DNA of 64,000 nt from Ancylobacter aquaticus (GCF_004339465.1 NZ_SMFY01000002.1:1302001-1366000), one strand, 5' to 3'; shown: positions 43,795-52,576, counted from the first letter of the stretch. The notes: generated by a model not told the origin, from the sequence alone. A program made the numbers and translations.

Positions 43795-44541
43795 ATGTCC
43801 GGTCTTCTCGAAATCCGCAATCTTTCAAAGAGCTTCGACGCGACGAAGGTGATCAACGACTTCAGCATGGAGGTTGTCGAGGGAACCATTTGCTGCCTGG
43901 TCGGACCCAATGGCGCCGGCAAGACGACGACGATGGACCTCATCACCGGACGCATCAAGCCGACCTCCGGCAAGGTGTTCTTTGCCAATGACGACATCAC
44001 CGCCAAGCACGAGCACCTGATCGCCCGCGCCGGAATCGGCCGCAAGTTCCAGGTGCCGGCGGTGCTGCGCGACATGAGCGTGCAGCAGAATCTCGAAGTC
44101 GCCTTCAGCCGGCAGACCAACCCGTTCCGCAACCTGTTCAAGTTCCGCAAGGCGGGGCTGAAGGACAAGCTCGACGAGGTCGCGACCCTTGCCGGGCTGA
44201 CCGGGCGGCTGAAGGAGCGGGCCGGCATCCTCTCCCATGGTGAGACCCAGTGGCTGGAGATCGGCATGGTGCTGATGCAGGAGCCGCGGCTGCTGCTGAT
44301 GGACGAGCCAATCGCCGGCATGACTGAGGGCGAGGCCGAGAAGACCGCGCAGATTTTCAAGGACCTGCGCAAGTCCGCGACACTGCTGGTGGTGGAGCAT
44401 GACATGGGCTTCGTGCGCGAAATCGCGGACGTCGTTGTCGTGATGCATATGGGATCGCTGCTCGCCCAGGGCACGATCCAGCAGATCGAGGCGGACCGGC
44501 GCGTGCGGGACGTCTATCTCGGTGAGCAGGAGGCGGCATGA
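43795..44541 (+). CDS. urtD: Urea/amide ABC transporter ATP-binding protein (UrtD/LivG type)
   Basis: A 248-residue ATPase from ATG 43795. Walker A GPNGAGKTTTMDLITG, signature-like ILSHGETQWLEIGMVLM (the UrtD-specific LSHGxxQWLEIG form) and Walker B RLLLMDEPIAGM. The LSHG signature instead of LSGG is usual for UrtD and supports urea/amide-type rather than amino-acid transport. It overlaps the next ATPase by four bases. Confidence 0.9.
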   Translation: MSGLLEIRNLSKSFDATKVINDFSMEVVEGTICCLVGPNGAGKTTTMDLITGRIKPTSGKVFFANDDITAKHEHLIARAGIGRKFQVPAVLRDMSVQQNLEVAFSRQTNPFRNLFKFRKAGLKDKLDEVATLAGLTGRLKERAGILSHGETQWLEIGMVLMQEPRLLLMDEPIAGMTEGEAEKTAQIFKDLRKSATLLVVEHDMGFVREIADVVVVMHMGSLLAQGTIQQIEADRRVRDVYLGEQEAA

Positions 44542-45242
44542 GCGCGCTGCTGAGTTTCGACAACGTCACCTCCTATTACGGCGCCACGCGCATCCTGAAG
44601 GACTTCTCCTTCGAAGTCGAAAAGGGGCAGTGCCTGTGCGTGCTGGGCCGCAACGGCGTGGGCAAGACCACGCTGATGCGCACCATCATGGGGCTGACGG
44701 ACCGCTCGGTCGGCGCCATCCGCATCAATGGCAGCGAGATGAGCGGCGAGCCGACGCATGTGCGCGCCACCCACGGGCTTGGCTATGTGCCGCAAGGGCG
44801 TGGAATCCTGTCCAATTTCACCGTGCGGGAGAACATCCTGCTGGGAACTTTCGCGCGCGCCGACAAGGCCAGCGAGATTCCCGAGCTCTGCCTGCGCATA
44901 TTCCCCTATCTGAAGGAAAATCTGGATCGACGCGCCGGGCTTCTCTCCGGCGGGCAGAAGCAGCAGCTCGCCATCGCCCGCGCTCTGGCGGTCGATCCGC
45001 AGATCCTGCTGCTCGACGAGCCGACCGAGGGCATCCAGCCCAACATCGTGGTCGAGATCGGCGAGATCCTGAAGATGCTGAACCGCGAACTGGGCATCAC
45101 CCTGATCGTGACCGAGCAGCACATCAAGGTGGCCCGGAAGCTCGGAGACGCCTTCCTGATGGTCGACAATGGCCGCGTGGTCGCGCAAGGCCCCATGGGT
45201 GAGATGACCGACCAACTGGTCGAGCGGCACATGACCATCTAG
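44538..45242 (+). CDS. urtE: Urea/amide ABC transporter ATP-binding protein (UrtE/LivF type)
   Basis: A 234-residue ATPase with Walker A GRNGVGKTTLMRT, signature LLSGGQKQQLAIARALA and Walker B ILLLDEPTEGIQPNIV; the EGIQP segment is typical of UrtE. Last gene of the importer operon. Its stop codon lies in an ATCTAGAC sequence (45237-45244), the same octamer as in the carbamoylase promoter. Confidence 0.9.
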   Translation: MSALLSFDNVTSYYGATRILKDFSFEVEKGQCLCVLGRNGVGKTTLMRTIMGLTDRSVGAIRINGSEMSGEPTHVRATHGLGYVPQGRGILSNFTVRENILLGTFARADKASEIPELCLRIFPYLKENLDRRAGLLSGGQKQQLAIARALAVDPQILLLDEPTEGIQPNIVVEIGEILKMLNRELGITLIVTEQHIKVARKLGDAFLMVDNGRVVAQGPMGEMTDQLVERHMTI

Positions 45243-45423
45243 ACAAAACGATAAACCTGCGAGCTTTCGTCGAATGTTATTGACGAAACGTCTAGTATCG
45301 GTCAAATTCTAAACTACGGTTTCGGCCGATCTGGCGCCACGAATACCAAGCTCCTGCGTCGCCCGTCAGGACAATACAGACGTATGGCGACGCTTCTTCG
45401 AGCAAAACGGAGAAAAATTGGCA
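45243..45423 (+). promoter_or_regulatory. Promoter region of the DMFase operon with 17-bp repeat box
   Basis: ATTGACGAAACGTCTAG at 45279-45295 is identical to 40005-40021 in the importer control region. ATCTAGAC (45237-45244) lies 35 bases before it. TTGACG inside the box could also serve as a -35 element, with a weak CAAATT 17 bases on. A GGAG ribosome site precedes the small-subunit gene. Confidence 0.6.
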
Positions 45424-45864
45424 ATGATACCGATTCCCCGGAAGGGCACGCCCGAGCGCGAGGCCATGATCAAGGAGCACAAGGAATGCGTCGACTCCAT
45501 GAAGGGGGTCGCCGGCTTCTCGGTGCTTAAATGCGAAACGCCCGGCGACACCACGGTCGTCTCCGGCGGCGTGCACGAAAACCCGGACCTGCGCCGCGTG
45601 CTTCTGCGCATGCGGGGCGAGTCGCCGAAGGGCAAGCTCATCGTCATCTGCACCAAGGTCGATGCCGAATGGCGCATTGGCCGCCTGTCCGGCATTCGCG
45701 GGGTGCCGCCGGAATTCGTCAACGACAAGGTCTATGACAGCGAGCAGGAAATCCAGCACGACATCTTCCTGATGCGGCTGGACGAGTTGCCCGAGACCGC
45801 CGGCATGCCCGAACATTTCGAGGAAGGCTGGAAGCATCGGGACGACAACTGGCCCGTTACCTGA
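45424..45864 (+). CDS. dmfA1: N,N-dimethylformamidase-type small (alpha) subunit
   Basis: A 146-residue protein from ATG 45424 (TTG 45418 is the alternative). Known DMFases pair a small subunit of about 130 residues with a large one of about 760; this gene is directly upstream of a clear large-subunit gene, has the right size, and begins with a compact charged region (RKGTPEREAMIKEHKECVDS). Recognition rests on context plus size more than on motifs. It would stabilise the large subunit in a heterotetramer. Located right after the amide importer and a CTAG-box promoter. Confidence 0.7.
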   Translation: MIPIPRKGTPEREAMIKEHKECVDSMKGVAGFSVLKCETPGDTTVVSGGVHENPDLRRVLLRMRGESPKGKLIVICTKVDAEWRIGRLSGIRGVPPEFVNDKVYDSEQEIQHDIFLMRLDELPETAGMPEHFEEGWKHRDDNWPVT

Positions 45865-45997
45865 TCATCCGGCCTCACGCGCTCCGCGCCGAGCCGCTTT
45901 AGCTTCGCCTCAGCACAGGCCCCGTTCGCGCAGCCCTCCCGGGCCGCGATTGGGAGCGGCTTGTCTGGCGTCCGCTTCATTGTTGGAGAAACGATAC

Positions 45998-48394
45998 ATG
46001 TGCGCCATGCGGCTGACCGGCTACGCCGACAAGTTTGGTGTCCATCCCGGCGACACGATCAAGTTCTACGTGAATTGCGACGGGCCGGCGGAATTCAACG
46101 CCGAAGTCGTTCACATGATCAATGGCGACACCAACCCGCGTGGTCCGGGCTTCATCGAGAAGTCGATCGCAGCGGACGCCAACGGAACCTATAAGGGACG
46201 CAAGCAGATCATCCATGGCGGGTCCTACGGCTATGTCGAGGACGCGCCACAGTTCCATGTCGACAGCTTCACCCTGCAGTGCCACATCTGGCCGACCACG
46301 CCGAAGACCCATCCGCGCTACTGGAAGCACGGGGCGCAGGGACTGGTCACGAAGTGGATGGACGGCAAGGGCTACGGCTTGTTCATCAATGAAGCCGGCT
46401 TTCTTGAGTTGCGCATCAACGAGCACAAGATCACCACCGGCGTGCCGATCCGCGATCATGCCTGGCACTTCGTCGCCGCCAGCTTCGACGCCGCCACCGG
46501 CGAGGTGGTGCTCTATCACGAGCCGCTCATCGTCTATGCCCTCGATCCCGTTATTGAGCCGGTGAAGACCACGCTCGCCACCAAGATCATCCATACGGCC
46601 GCGCCGGTGGCGCTGGGCGCCTATGTCGAGACGATCAGCGACGATCCGCTCGGGGCGTCGTCGCTTCCCGCCGGGGTCTGGTTCGCCGGCAAGTATAACG
46701 GCAAGATCGACAGCCCGCGCATCGTCAAGAAGGCGCTGAGCCGCTTCGAGATCGAGCAGATGAAGGGCGGCGCGCAGCCCGGCCTGACCGAGCGCCGCAA
46801 TTCCGGGCCGACCGGCGAGCTCTCCGCGCTGATCGTCGCCGCCTGGGATTTCTGGGACGGCATCGACACCATCACCGCCAAGGACAACGGCCCCTACCGC
46901 TTCGACGCGACGCTGGTGGGCTGCCCGACGCGCGCGCTCACCGGGTATAATTGGGCGGGCGAAAATTTCGACTGGAAGCATGCCAGGAAAGAATATGGCG
47001 CGATCCATTTCCACGACGACGACGTCGACAATGCCCGCTGGGAGGTCGATGTCGAATGGACCGTGCCGGAGCTGATCAAGAGCCGCTTCTACGCCCTGAA
47101 GCTGACGACGGCGGAAGGCGACGAAGACTATATCCCGTTCTGGATCGTGCCGAAGATCGGCAAGGAGCAGTCGAAGATTGCGGTCATGGTGCCGACGATC
47201 AGCTATATGGCCTATGCCAATGAGCATGTGGCCTGCAATGCTGGCGGCGCCGAGCTGTTCATCTATCGCGTGCCGATCATGCAGCACCAGAACATGTTTC
47301 TGGCCGAGCACCGCGAATATGGCGGCTCGATCTACGACACCCACACCGACGGTTCCGGCATCTGCCTGTCGTCGCGGCTGCGCCCGATCCTGTCGATCCG
47401 TCCGAAATACGACCACTTCCTCGCGCAGGCGCCGTGGCAGTACCCGGCCGATCTCCATCTCATCTACTGGCTGGAGACGATGGGCTACGAATATGACGTG
47501 ATCACCGACGAAGACGTCACCTATGACGGCCTCGCCCGGCTGGAGAACTACAACGTCATCATCACCGGCTCGCATCCCGAGCACAATTCGGGCACCCAGC
47601 TCGACGCCCTGCACAACTACTCGCAGCGCGGCGGGCGGCTGATGTATATGGGTGCCGACGCTTGGTACTGGGTGCATTCGTTCCATCCGGCCTATGACCA
47701 CCTTGGCCGGGGCGTCGTCACCGAAATGCGCCGCTGTGAATCCGGCATCCGCACCTGGCGCGCCGAGCCGGGCGAATATTACCATCAGGGCACCGGCGAA
47801 CTTGGCGGCATGTGGCGCTTCCGCGGTCGCTCGCTCTATTCGGTTGCCGGTGTCGGCATGACGAACGAAGGCTTCGACATCTCGACCTATTACAGCCGGA
47901 CCCCGGACAGCCTCGATCCGCGCGTGGCGTGGGCGTTCGAGGGCATCTCCTATGACGAACCGATCGGCAATTTCGGCCTGGTCGGCGGCGGCTGCGCCGG
48001 CCTGGAACTCGACATCGTCGACGTCACGCTCGGCTCGCCGCCGCACACGCTGGCGGTGGCGACCTCGGCCGGCCGGCACACCGAGGCCTATCTCCTCGTC
48101 ATGGAGGATTTCGGCTTCAACCAGCAGGGGCTCGACGGCACCACCCATCCGCGCGTGCGCGGCGACATCGCCTTCCACGAGACCCCGAATGGCGGCGGGT
48201 GCTTCGCCTTCTCGTCCATCGCCTTCTGCGGCTCGCTGCCGTGGAATGAATGCCAGAACAACGTCTCCACGCTGGTGAAGAACGTGCTCGACCGTTTCTC
48301 GGCGGACGGCCCGCTGCCGCCCGCTCCGGCCGAGGCGATCAAGCATCGCGGCCGCGCCGATTACGAATCGCCCGCGCTCGCCACCACGGCCTGA
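45998..48394 (+). CDS. dmfA2: N,N-dimethylformamidase-type large (beta) subunit, iron amidohydrolase
   Basis: A 798-residue protein from ATG 45998, close to the length of Paracoccus DMFase large subunits. It has an N-terminal beta-rich region with a concanavalin-like part (residues about 1-260) and a C-terminal catalytic domain. As I recall, the Paracoccus enzyme binds one iron through two tyrosines and a glutamate (Tyr399, Tyr440, Glu521) with His519 nearby; here Tyr406 (SYMAYANEH), Tyr446 (GGSIYDTH), and His526/Glu528 (GSHPEHNSG) fall at a constant offset of about seven. The reaction is amide hydrolysis, classically DMF to dimethylamine and formate. Actual substrate may differ given the urease next door. 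Confidence 0.87.
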   Translation: MCAMRLTGYADKFGVHPGDTIKFYVNCDGPAEFNAEVVHMINGDTNPRGPGFIEKSIAADANGTYKGRKQIIHGGSYGYVEDAPQFHVDSFTLQCHIWPTTPKTHPRYWKHGAQGLVTKWMDGKGYGLFINEAGFLELRINEHKITTGVPIRDHAWHFVAASFDAATGEVVLYHEPLIVYALDPVIEPVKTTLATKIIHTAAPVALGAYVETISDDPLGASSLPAGVWFAGKYNGKIDSPRIVKKALSRFEIEQMKGGAQPGLTERRNSGPTGELSALIVAAWDFWDGIDTITAKDNGPYRFDATLVGCPTRALTGYNWAGENFDWKHARKEYGAIHFHDDDVDNARWEVDVEWTVPELIKSRFYALKLTTAEGDEDYIPFWIVPKIGKEQSKIAVMVPTISYMAYANEHVACNAGGAELFIYRVPIMQHQNMFLAEHREYGGSIYDTHTDGSGICLSSRLRPILSIRPKYDHFLAQAPWQYPADLHLIYWLETMGYEYDVITDEDVTYDGLARLENYNVIITGSHPEHNSGTQLDALHNYSQRGGRLMYMGADAWYWVHSFHPAYDHLGRGVVTEMRRCESGIRTWRAEPGEYYHQGTGELGGMWRFRGRSLYSVAGVGMTNEGFDISTYYSRTPDSLDPRVAWAFEGISYDEPIGNFGLVGGGCAGLELDIVDVTLGSPPHTLAVATSAGRHTEAYLLVMEDFGFNQQGLDGTTHPRVRGDIAFHETPNGGGCFAFSSIAFCGSLPWNECQNNVSTLVKNVLDRFSADGPLPPAPAEAIKHRGRADYESPALATTA

Positions 48395-48411
48395 CCCCTC
48401 GGGCGAAACTG

Positions 48412-48443
48412 CCGGCACGCGCGTCCCCCCGCGTGCGTGCCGG
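48412..48443 (+). terminator. GC-rich hairpin after DMFase large-subunit gene
   Basis: CCGGCACGC (48412-48420) pairs with GCGTGCCGG (48435-48443), with further inner GCG/CGC pairing, followed by GGCCTTTC. It lies 17 bases after the DMFase stop and before the Rieske-like gene, so downstream genes may be expressed at a lower level. Confidence 0.5.
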
Positions 48444-48466
48444 GCCTTTCTCGCAGGACGCCGGAC

Positions 48467-49558
48467 ATGACCCATAGACGCGATCTCGGTTACTGGGATG
48501 AGGGCCGCAATCTCGCGGAGGCGTCCTTCTATGCCGAAGCGCTCGGCCCGGACCCGCGCGTGCTCTCTCCCCTCGCCTTCCGCTCGCTGCGGTTCAGCCA
48601 GCTTGAGGACGAGGCGGTCTGGACGCGCGACTGGGTCTGTGTCGGCTCTCATGAAGCCATCCCGGAAAAGGGCGACCTGCTTCCTTTCACCGTTGGCACG
48701 CACGGCGTGCATGTGCAGCGCACGGAGGGCGGAATCGTCGCCCGGTTCAACAAGGCGCAGCATGGCGGCTGCCGCGCGGTGCCGCTGCAGTGCCAGACCG
48801 GCGCCAAGACCAAGTGCTCCTTCACTTCCTGCGGCTACAGCCGCGACCGGGGCGCGATCCCGGCCAGCGAGCTTGGCGACGGCACGCCGGAGATGCACCA
48901 ATATCTTGGCCTGCGCCCGGAGCGCCTGTTGACCGCGCAGGCCCGCAGCTGGGGCCCGCTGATCTTCGTCAATCTCGACATCGCCCCCGCCTGGCCCGAC
49001 GCGGAGCTTGCCGTGCTTGGCCGAACGGGGGCGTTCTTCGGCCCTCACAAGCCCCGTCGCTCGCCCGAGACCTGGCTCGAATACGCCGCGAACTGGAAGC
49101 TGATGGGCCAGTCCCTGGCCGCCGGCGAGCGGGTGATGTCCGACAGCGATACCTGGATGCTCGCCGAGACAACCCTGACCGACGGCACGGCGGCGCGCGC
49201 GGCCTGGCTGTTTCCCAACCTTGTCCTGATCGCCACGCCGGCGAGCACCGCCGTGGTAACGCTGCAACCGACCTCCATGGGGCAAACCCTGTGCCGGCTC
49301 TCGACCTACGGGGCTGACCCGCATCGCGACCTGCCATTCTGGCGCGCGCAGATCGGGCACCGTGCCGCGCAGGCCGAGGCCGAGCATGACGATCTGGCCC
49401 GCTGGGGCACCCAACACCGCCCGCAGACCATCGGCGCCGCGCTGCCGCGCCAGAGCGAGGCGGCGGGAGGCTGGATGCAGCGCGCCCTGGCGGCACGCCT
49501 GGCGCGACTGCCGCACGACGAATTCCCGCAACCGCTTTACCAGAACCCGAGAGGCTGA
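48467..49558 (+). CDS. Rieske-oxygenase-like protein with lost cluster and catalytic ligands (pseudoenzyme)
   Basis: A 363-residue protein from ATG 48467, organised like a ring-hydroxylating oxygenase alpha subunit. The Rieske motif aligns with canonical spacing, CxH-x17-CxxH, but reads Ala97-x-His99 then Cys117-x2-Thr120, so one Cys and one His ligand are gone. In the C-terminal half, NWKL (209-212) is followed by GQSLAAGE, without the His pair that binds catalytic iron in this family, although LFPNLVLIATP is recognisable. It cannot be a normal oxygenase. Extra cysteines (Cys102, 109, 122) are nearby. Sits between DMFase and Sel1 genes; role unknown, perhaps structural or metal-chaperone-like. 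Confidence 0.8.
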   Translation: MTHRRDLGYWDEGRNLAEASFYAEALGPDPRVLSPLAFRSLRFSQLEDEAVWTRDWVCVGSHEAIPEKGDLLPFTVGTHGVHVQRTEGGIVARFNKAQHGGCRAVPLQCQTGAKTKCSFTSCGYSRDRGAIPASELGDGTPEMHQYLGLRPERLLTAQARSWGPLIFVNLDIAPAWPDAELAVLGRTGAFFGPHKPRRSPETWLEYAANWKLMGQSLAAGERVMSDSDTWMLAETTLTDGTAARAAWLFPNLVLIATPASTAVVTLQPTSMGQTLCRLSTYGADPHRDLPFWRAQIGHRAAQAEAEHDDLARWGTQHRPQTIGAALPRQSEAAGGWMQRALAARLARLPHDEFPQPLYQNPRG

Positions 49559-49562
49559 GGAC

Positions 49563-50261
49563 ATGCTGTCGCTGGATCTCTCGACCACCAACGCAACCCC
49601 GCTCGATGCCGGCATCGCGCTGTATGAGCGCGGCGATTACCCCGAGGCGCTGCGCCTGTTCTCGCGGCTGGCCGGAGAGGGTGATGCGGACGCCAAGACA
49701 TGGCTCGGCGCCATGCACGCCAATGGCGAGGGGATCGACGCCTCTCTGGCCCGCGCCTTCGCGCTCTATCTGGAGGCGGCGCAGGCTGGCATCGTGCTGG
49801 CCCAGACCAATGTCGGGGCGATGCTGGCGATGGGGCACGGCGTGCCCCGCGACATTCCGGCCGGCGTGCTCTGGCTGGAAAAGGCGGCCGGGAGCGGCGA
49901 CCTTTTCGCCCAGTACAATCTGGCCACGCTGCTGTCGAAGGGCGAAGGACTCCCCCCAGACTATGCGGCCGCCGCGCATTGGTACAGGTCGGCGGCGGAG
50001 CGCGGCCACTACCCGTCGCAGGCGCGCCTCGGCTTCCTGTATGCGAACGGCCTGGGCGTGACGAAGGACCGCGTCGAAGCGTTCACCTGGCTGTCGCTGG
50101 CGGCCCAGCATGGCGTAGGAACCGCCCTGACGGCACTTGAGGCGATCGTGGCGCAGATGTCGTCCGATGAGAAGCAGGCCGGGAACGCCGCCGTTGGGCG
50201 CTGGCGCGGCCGCACGCCCGACGCCTCGCGCCATGCGCGCCTCAATCCCGTTCACGGGTGA
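49563..50261 (+). CDS. Sel1-like (tetratricopeptide-type) repeat protein
   Basis: A 232-residue soluble protein from ATG 49563, four bases after the Rieske-like stop. About four 36-residue Sel1 units can be laid out from residue 37 to 180, each with a W/N-LG-x-hydrophobic start, a G-x-G turn and an A-hydrophobic-W/Y-x2-A-A end (for example WYRSAAERG, WLSLAAQHG). No signal peptide. Sel1 proteins scaffold protein complexes, so it may assemble the DMFase, Rieske-like protein or urease. Specific role unknown. Confidence 0.8.
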   Translation: MLSLDLSTTNATPLDAGIALYERGDYPEALRLFSRLAGEGDADAKTWLGAMHANGEGIDASLARAFALYLEAAQAGIVLAQTNVGAMLAMGHGVPRDIPAGVLWLEKAAGSGDLFAQYNLATLLSKGEGLPPDYAAAAHWYRSAAERGHYPSQARLGFLYANGLGVTKDRVEAFTWLSLAAQHGVGTALTALEAIVAQMSSDEKQAGNAAVGRWRGRTPDASRHARLNPVHG

Positions 50262-50265
50262 CGGC

Positions 50266-50589
50266 ATGGTGTTCAGCCCGCAGCAGGTCAAGTTTGAATT
50301 CCTGAGCTACATCAAGGAATTCGGCGGCAAGCCGGCGGAATGGTGCGTCGGCTGCGCCGACGATGCCGCGCTGGCGCTGTTCGACCGCCATGGCGTCGAT
50401 CCCGCACGCGACATCTGGCTGTGGAAGCCGACCTTGTCGAAGGCGGCGGCGCGCATCGTATTTCGCTATCTGACCGAGCAGCTCCACATGCCCGCCGCCG
50501 ACGAGGGTGCGGGACGTTGCATCTATCTGTTCAGGCGCGGTCTGGTGGAGAACGGCGTGCCGATGCCCGCGCGACCGGGAGACGCCTGA
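50266..50589 (+). CDS. Small conserved-looking protein of unknown function
   Basis: A 107-residue protein from ATG 50266, four bases after the Sel1 gene stop. I do not recognise a family. Visible features are a WCVGC pair of cysteines near residue 25-29, an aromatic-rich centre (DIWLWKPTLSKAAARIVFRYL) and a basic C-terminus. No signal peptide or membrane span. The tight placement suggests it works with the Rieske-like and Sel1 proteins between DMFase and urease. Confidence 0.6.
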   Translation: MVFSPQQVKFEFLSYIKEFGGKPAEWCVGCADDAALALFDRHGVDPARDIWLWKPTLSKAAARIVFRYLTEQLHMPAADEGAGRCIYLFRRGLVENGVPMPARPGDA

Positions 50590-50719
50590 TGCAGCAGATG
50601 ACCCGCCCGGCACGGCTTATCCACCCCTGTCCTTGCCTCACTCCCCGGCATGGCTGGCCATCGCGCCAATGCGCACTAGGATGCCGGACCGGCACCTCTT
50701 CGTTCTCGGAAAGCTGACC

Positions 50720-51187
50720 ATGTTGCTTGTCAATCGCGTACTGGGCCATCGACTGGATGACGGCTTCGCGGAACAGCTTCATCATCTGGAGCACCATGGC
50801 GAGGTCGAGTGGCTACTTCTCCCCGCTGCTGAACTGGCGCGGCGGCGGTTCCGCGCTGTGACGAGCCGGGGTGCCGAGGTGGCGGTCGCCCTGCCGCGAG
50901 ACGAGCCGTTGACCGACGGCGCGGTGCTGCTGTTCGAGCCGAACCGGGCGATCGTGGTGAAGGTGGATGCCGAGCGCTGGCTGCGGATCACGCCGCACGA
51001 TCTCGCGACCGCACTGGAGCTCGGCTATCACGTCGGCAACCTGCACTGGCGGGTGCGTTTCGCGGCAGGCTCCATCGACGTCGCGCTTGAGGGGCCGGAA
51101 GAGGCCTATCTGGCGCGCCTCGCCTCGCTCGGTCTCGACAGCCGGGTCGAGGCGCATGCCCACCCGGCCGACGAGGCGCCATGCTGA
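50720..51187 (+). CDS. ureE: Urease accessory protein UreE (nickel metallochaperone)
   Basis: A 155-residue UreE from ATG 50720; the open frame extends further upstream without UreE sequence. N-terminal and C-terminal domains of UreE are recognisable (LAYELGNLHW-like motif appears as ATALELGYHVGNLHWRV near residue 94-110). The nickel-binding His tail is short (EAHAHP at about 146). It delivers Ni to the apo-urease. First gene of the urease cluster and overlapping ureF by seven bases. Confidence 0.85.
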   Translation: MLLVNRVLGHRLDDGFAEQLHHLEHHGEVEWLLLPAAELARRRFRAVTSRGAEVAVALPRDEPLTDGAVLLFEPNRAIVVKVDAERWLRITPHDLATALELGYHVGNLHWRVRFAAGSIDVALEGPEEAYLARLASLGLDSRVEAHAHPADEAPC

Positions 51188-51864
51188 GCCTTTTCGCAAC
51201 GCTGTGGCAGGCGGATTCGGCGTTCCCAAACGGGGGATTTGCCTTTTCCAACGGTATCGAAGGACTGGCCGACCTTGGCCAGAGGCTGGATCGCGAGGGG
51301 CTGACCAACGTCCTCGCCATGGCGCTCACCCATCGCTGGATGGGCATGGACCGCATCGCCGTGTCGCTGGCGTTCGCGGCCGCCGACGACATGGACCGCC
51401 TCGCCGAGATTGATCTTCGGTTCGACGCGGCGACCATCCCCGCCCTGCAGCGGGCGGGATCGCGGCGAAACGGGCTGGGCCTGCTCACCGCCCATGCCCG
51501 GCTTGGCACAGGTGCGGCTGCGGAAATGAAGCGACAGGTCGAGACCGGCCGGATGCGCGGGCACCTTCCCGTAATCCAGGGCGCGGTCTGGCGGGCCTGC
51601 GGCATGGACGAAACCTCCGTGCTCGCCGCCTCCGCCTATACCGCTGTCACCGGCATGACCAGCGCCGCCGTCCGTCTCAGCCTAATCGGCGCGGTGGAGG
51701 CGCAAAGCTGCCTGCGCGCGACACTGCCGCTGATGGCGCGACTGGTGGACGACGCAGGGCGCGCCGGCCCTCTCACATGCGACGATTTCGAGAGCCTGAC
51801 CCCGATGCTCGACATTGCCACCATGCGGCATGCGACATCGGAGGTCCGGCTGTTCTCGAACTGA
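51181..51864 (+). CDS. ureF: Urease accessory protein UreF
   Basis: A 227-residue UreF. The family N-terminus is clear ([22 protein letters not shown]; usual SDSALPVGxFxHSxGLE). UreF bridges UreD and UreG during nickel insertion. The C-terminus ([23 protein letters not shown]) matches the usual family end. Overlaps ureE; the fused ureAB gene follows after 28 bases. Confidence 0.87.
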   Translation: MLSLFATLWQADSAFPNGGFAFSNGIEGLADLGQRLDREGLTNVLAMALTHRWMGMDRIAVSLAFAAADDMDRLAEIDLRFDAATIPALQRAGSRRNGLGLLTAHARLGTGAAAEMKRQVETGRMRGHLPVIQGAVWRACGMDETSVLAASAYTAVTGMTSAAVRLSLIGAVEAQSCLRATLPLMARLVDDAGRAGPLTCDDFESLTPMLDIATMRHATSEVRLFSN

Positions 51865-51892
51865 TGACGCTCCCCTCCGCAGGAAGAAACTC

Positions 51893-52576
51893 ATGCTCCT
51901 GACCCCGACGGAACTTGAACGTCTGACGATCTTCACGGCGGCGGAACTGGCCCGCAAGCGCCGGGCGCGCGGGCTGAAGCTCAACCATCCCGAGGCGGTC
52001 GCGCTGATCACCGACGAGATATTGGAGGGCGCGCGCGACGGGCGCAGCGTGGCGGAGATGATGGGCTTCGGCTCGACGATCCTGAGCACGGACGATGTCA
52101 TGCCCGGCGTGGCGTCGCTGATCCCCATCCTCCAGGTCGAGTGCGGCTTCCGCGACGGCACCAAGCTTGTCACCATCCACGAGCCCATCCGTCCGCGCGA
52201 GGGGGCGGATGCGGACACGCTGGAGCCGGGCGCGCTGCTGCCGCTGGACGGCGAGATCGAGCTCAATGCCGGACGCGAACGCACCGAAATCACCGCCGTC
52301 AACACCGGCGACCGGGCGATCCAGATCGGCTCCCACTTCCACTTCTTCGAGGTGAACAAGGCGCTCGAATTCGACCGGGCGAAAGCCTATGGCAAGCGGC
52401 TCGACATACCCGCCGGCACGGCCGTGCGCTTCGAGCCCGGCCAGAGCAAGACGCTGGTGCTGGTGGCTTTCGGCGGCGATCGCAAGATCAGCGGTTTCAA
52501 CAATCTCAGCGACGGCACCGATGATCGCGACGCCGCGCTGCGCCGGGCCCGCGACGGCGGTTTCAAGGGAGCCTGA
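51893..52576 (+). CDS. ureAB: Urease gamma-beta fusion subunit
   Basis: A 227-residue protein from ATG 51893 joining a gamma subunit (residues 1-100: [27 protein letters not shown] in pieces, [28 protein letters not shown]) and a beta subunit (about 115-227: [41 protein letters not shown]). Separate ureA and ureB are commoner in proteobacteria; the fusion resembles Helicobacter and some actinobacterial second ureases. It forms the structural platform for UreC. Confidence 0.93.
   Translation: MLLTPTELERLTIFTAAELARKRRARGLKLNHPEAVALITDEILEGARDGRSVAEMMGFGSTILSTDDVMPGVASLIPILQVECGFRDGTKLVTIHEPIRPREGADADTLEPGALLPLDGEIELNAGRERTEITAVNTGDRAIQIGSHFHFFEVNKALEFDRAKAYGKRLDIPAGTAVRFEPGQSKTLVLVAFGGDRKISGFNNLSDGTDDRDAALRRARDGGFKGA

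Noticed and set aside
45998-48394. Firm assignment of N,N-dimethylformamide as the natural substrate
   Set aside because: The family and likely iron ligands fit, but the linked urease and carbamoylase suggest another amide or urea; the sequence alone cannot decide.
45977-49615. A 1212-codon open frame on the minus strand opposite the DMFase and Rieske-like genes
   Set aside because: It is antisense to strongly recognised genes, has low-complexity Arg/Ala/Gly/Asp-rich sequence typical of GC-rich shadows, and shows no family motif.
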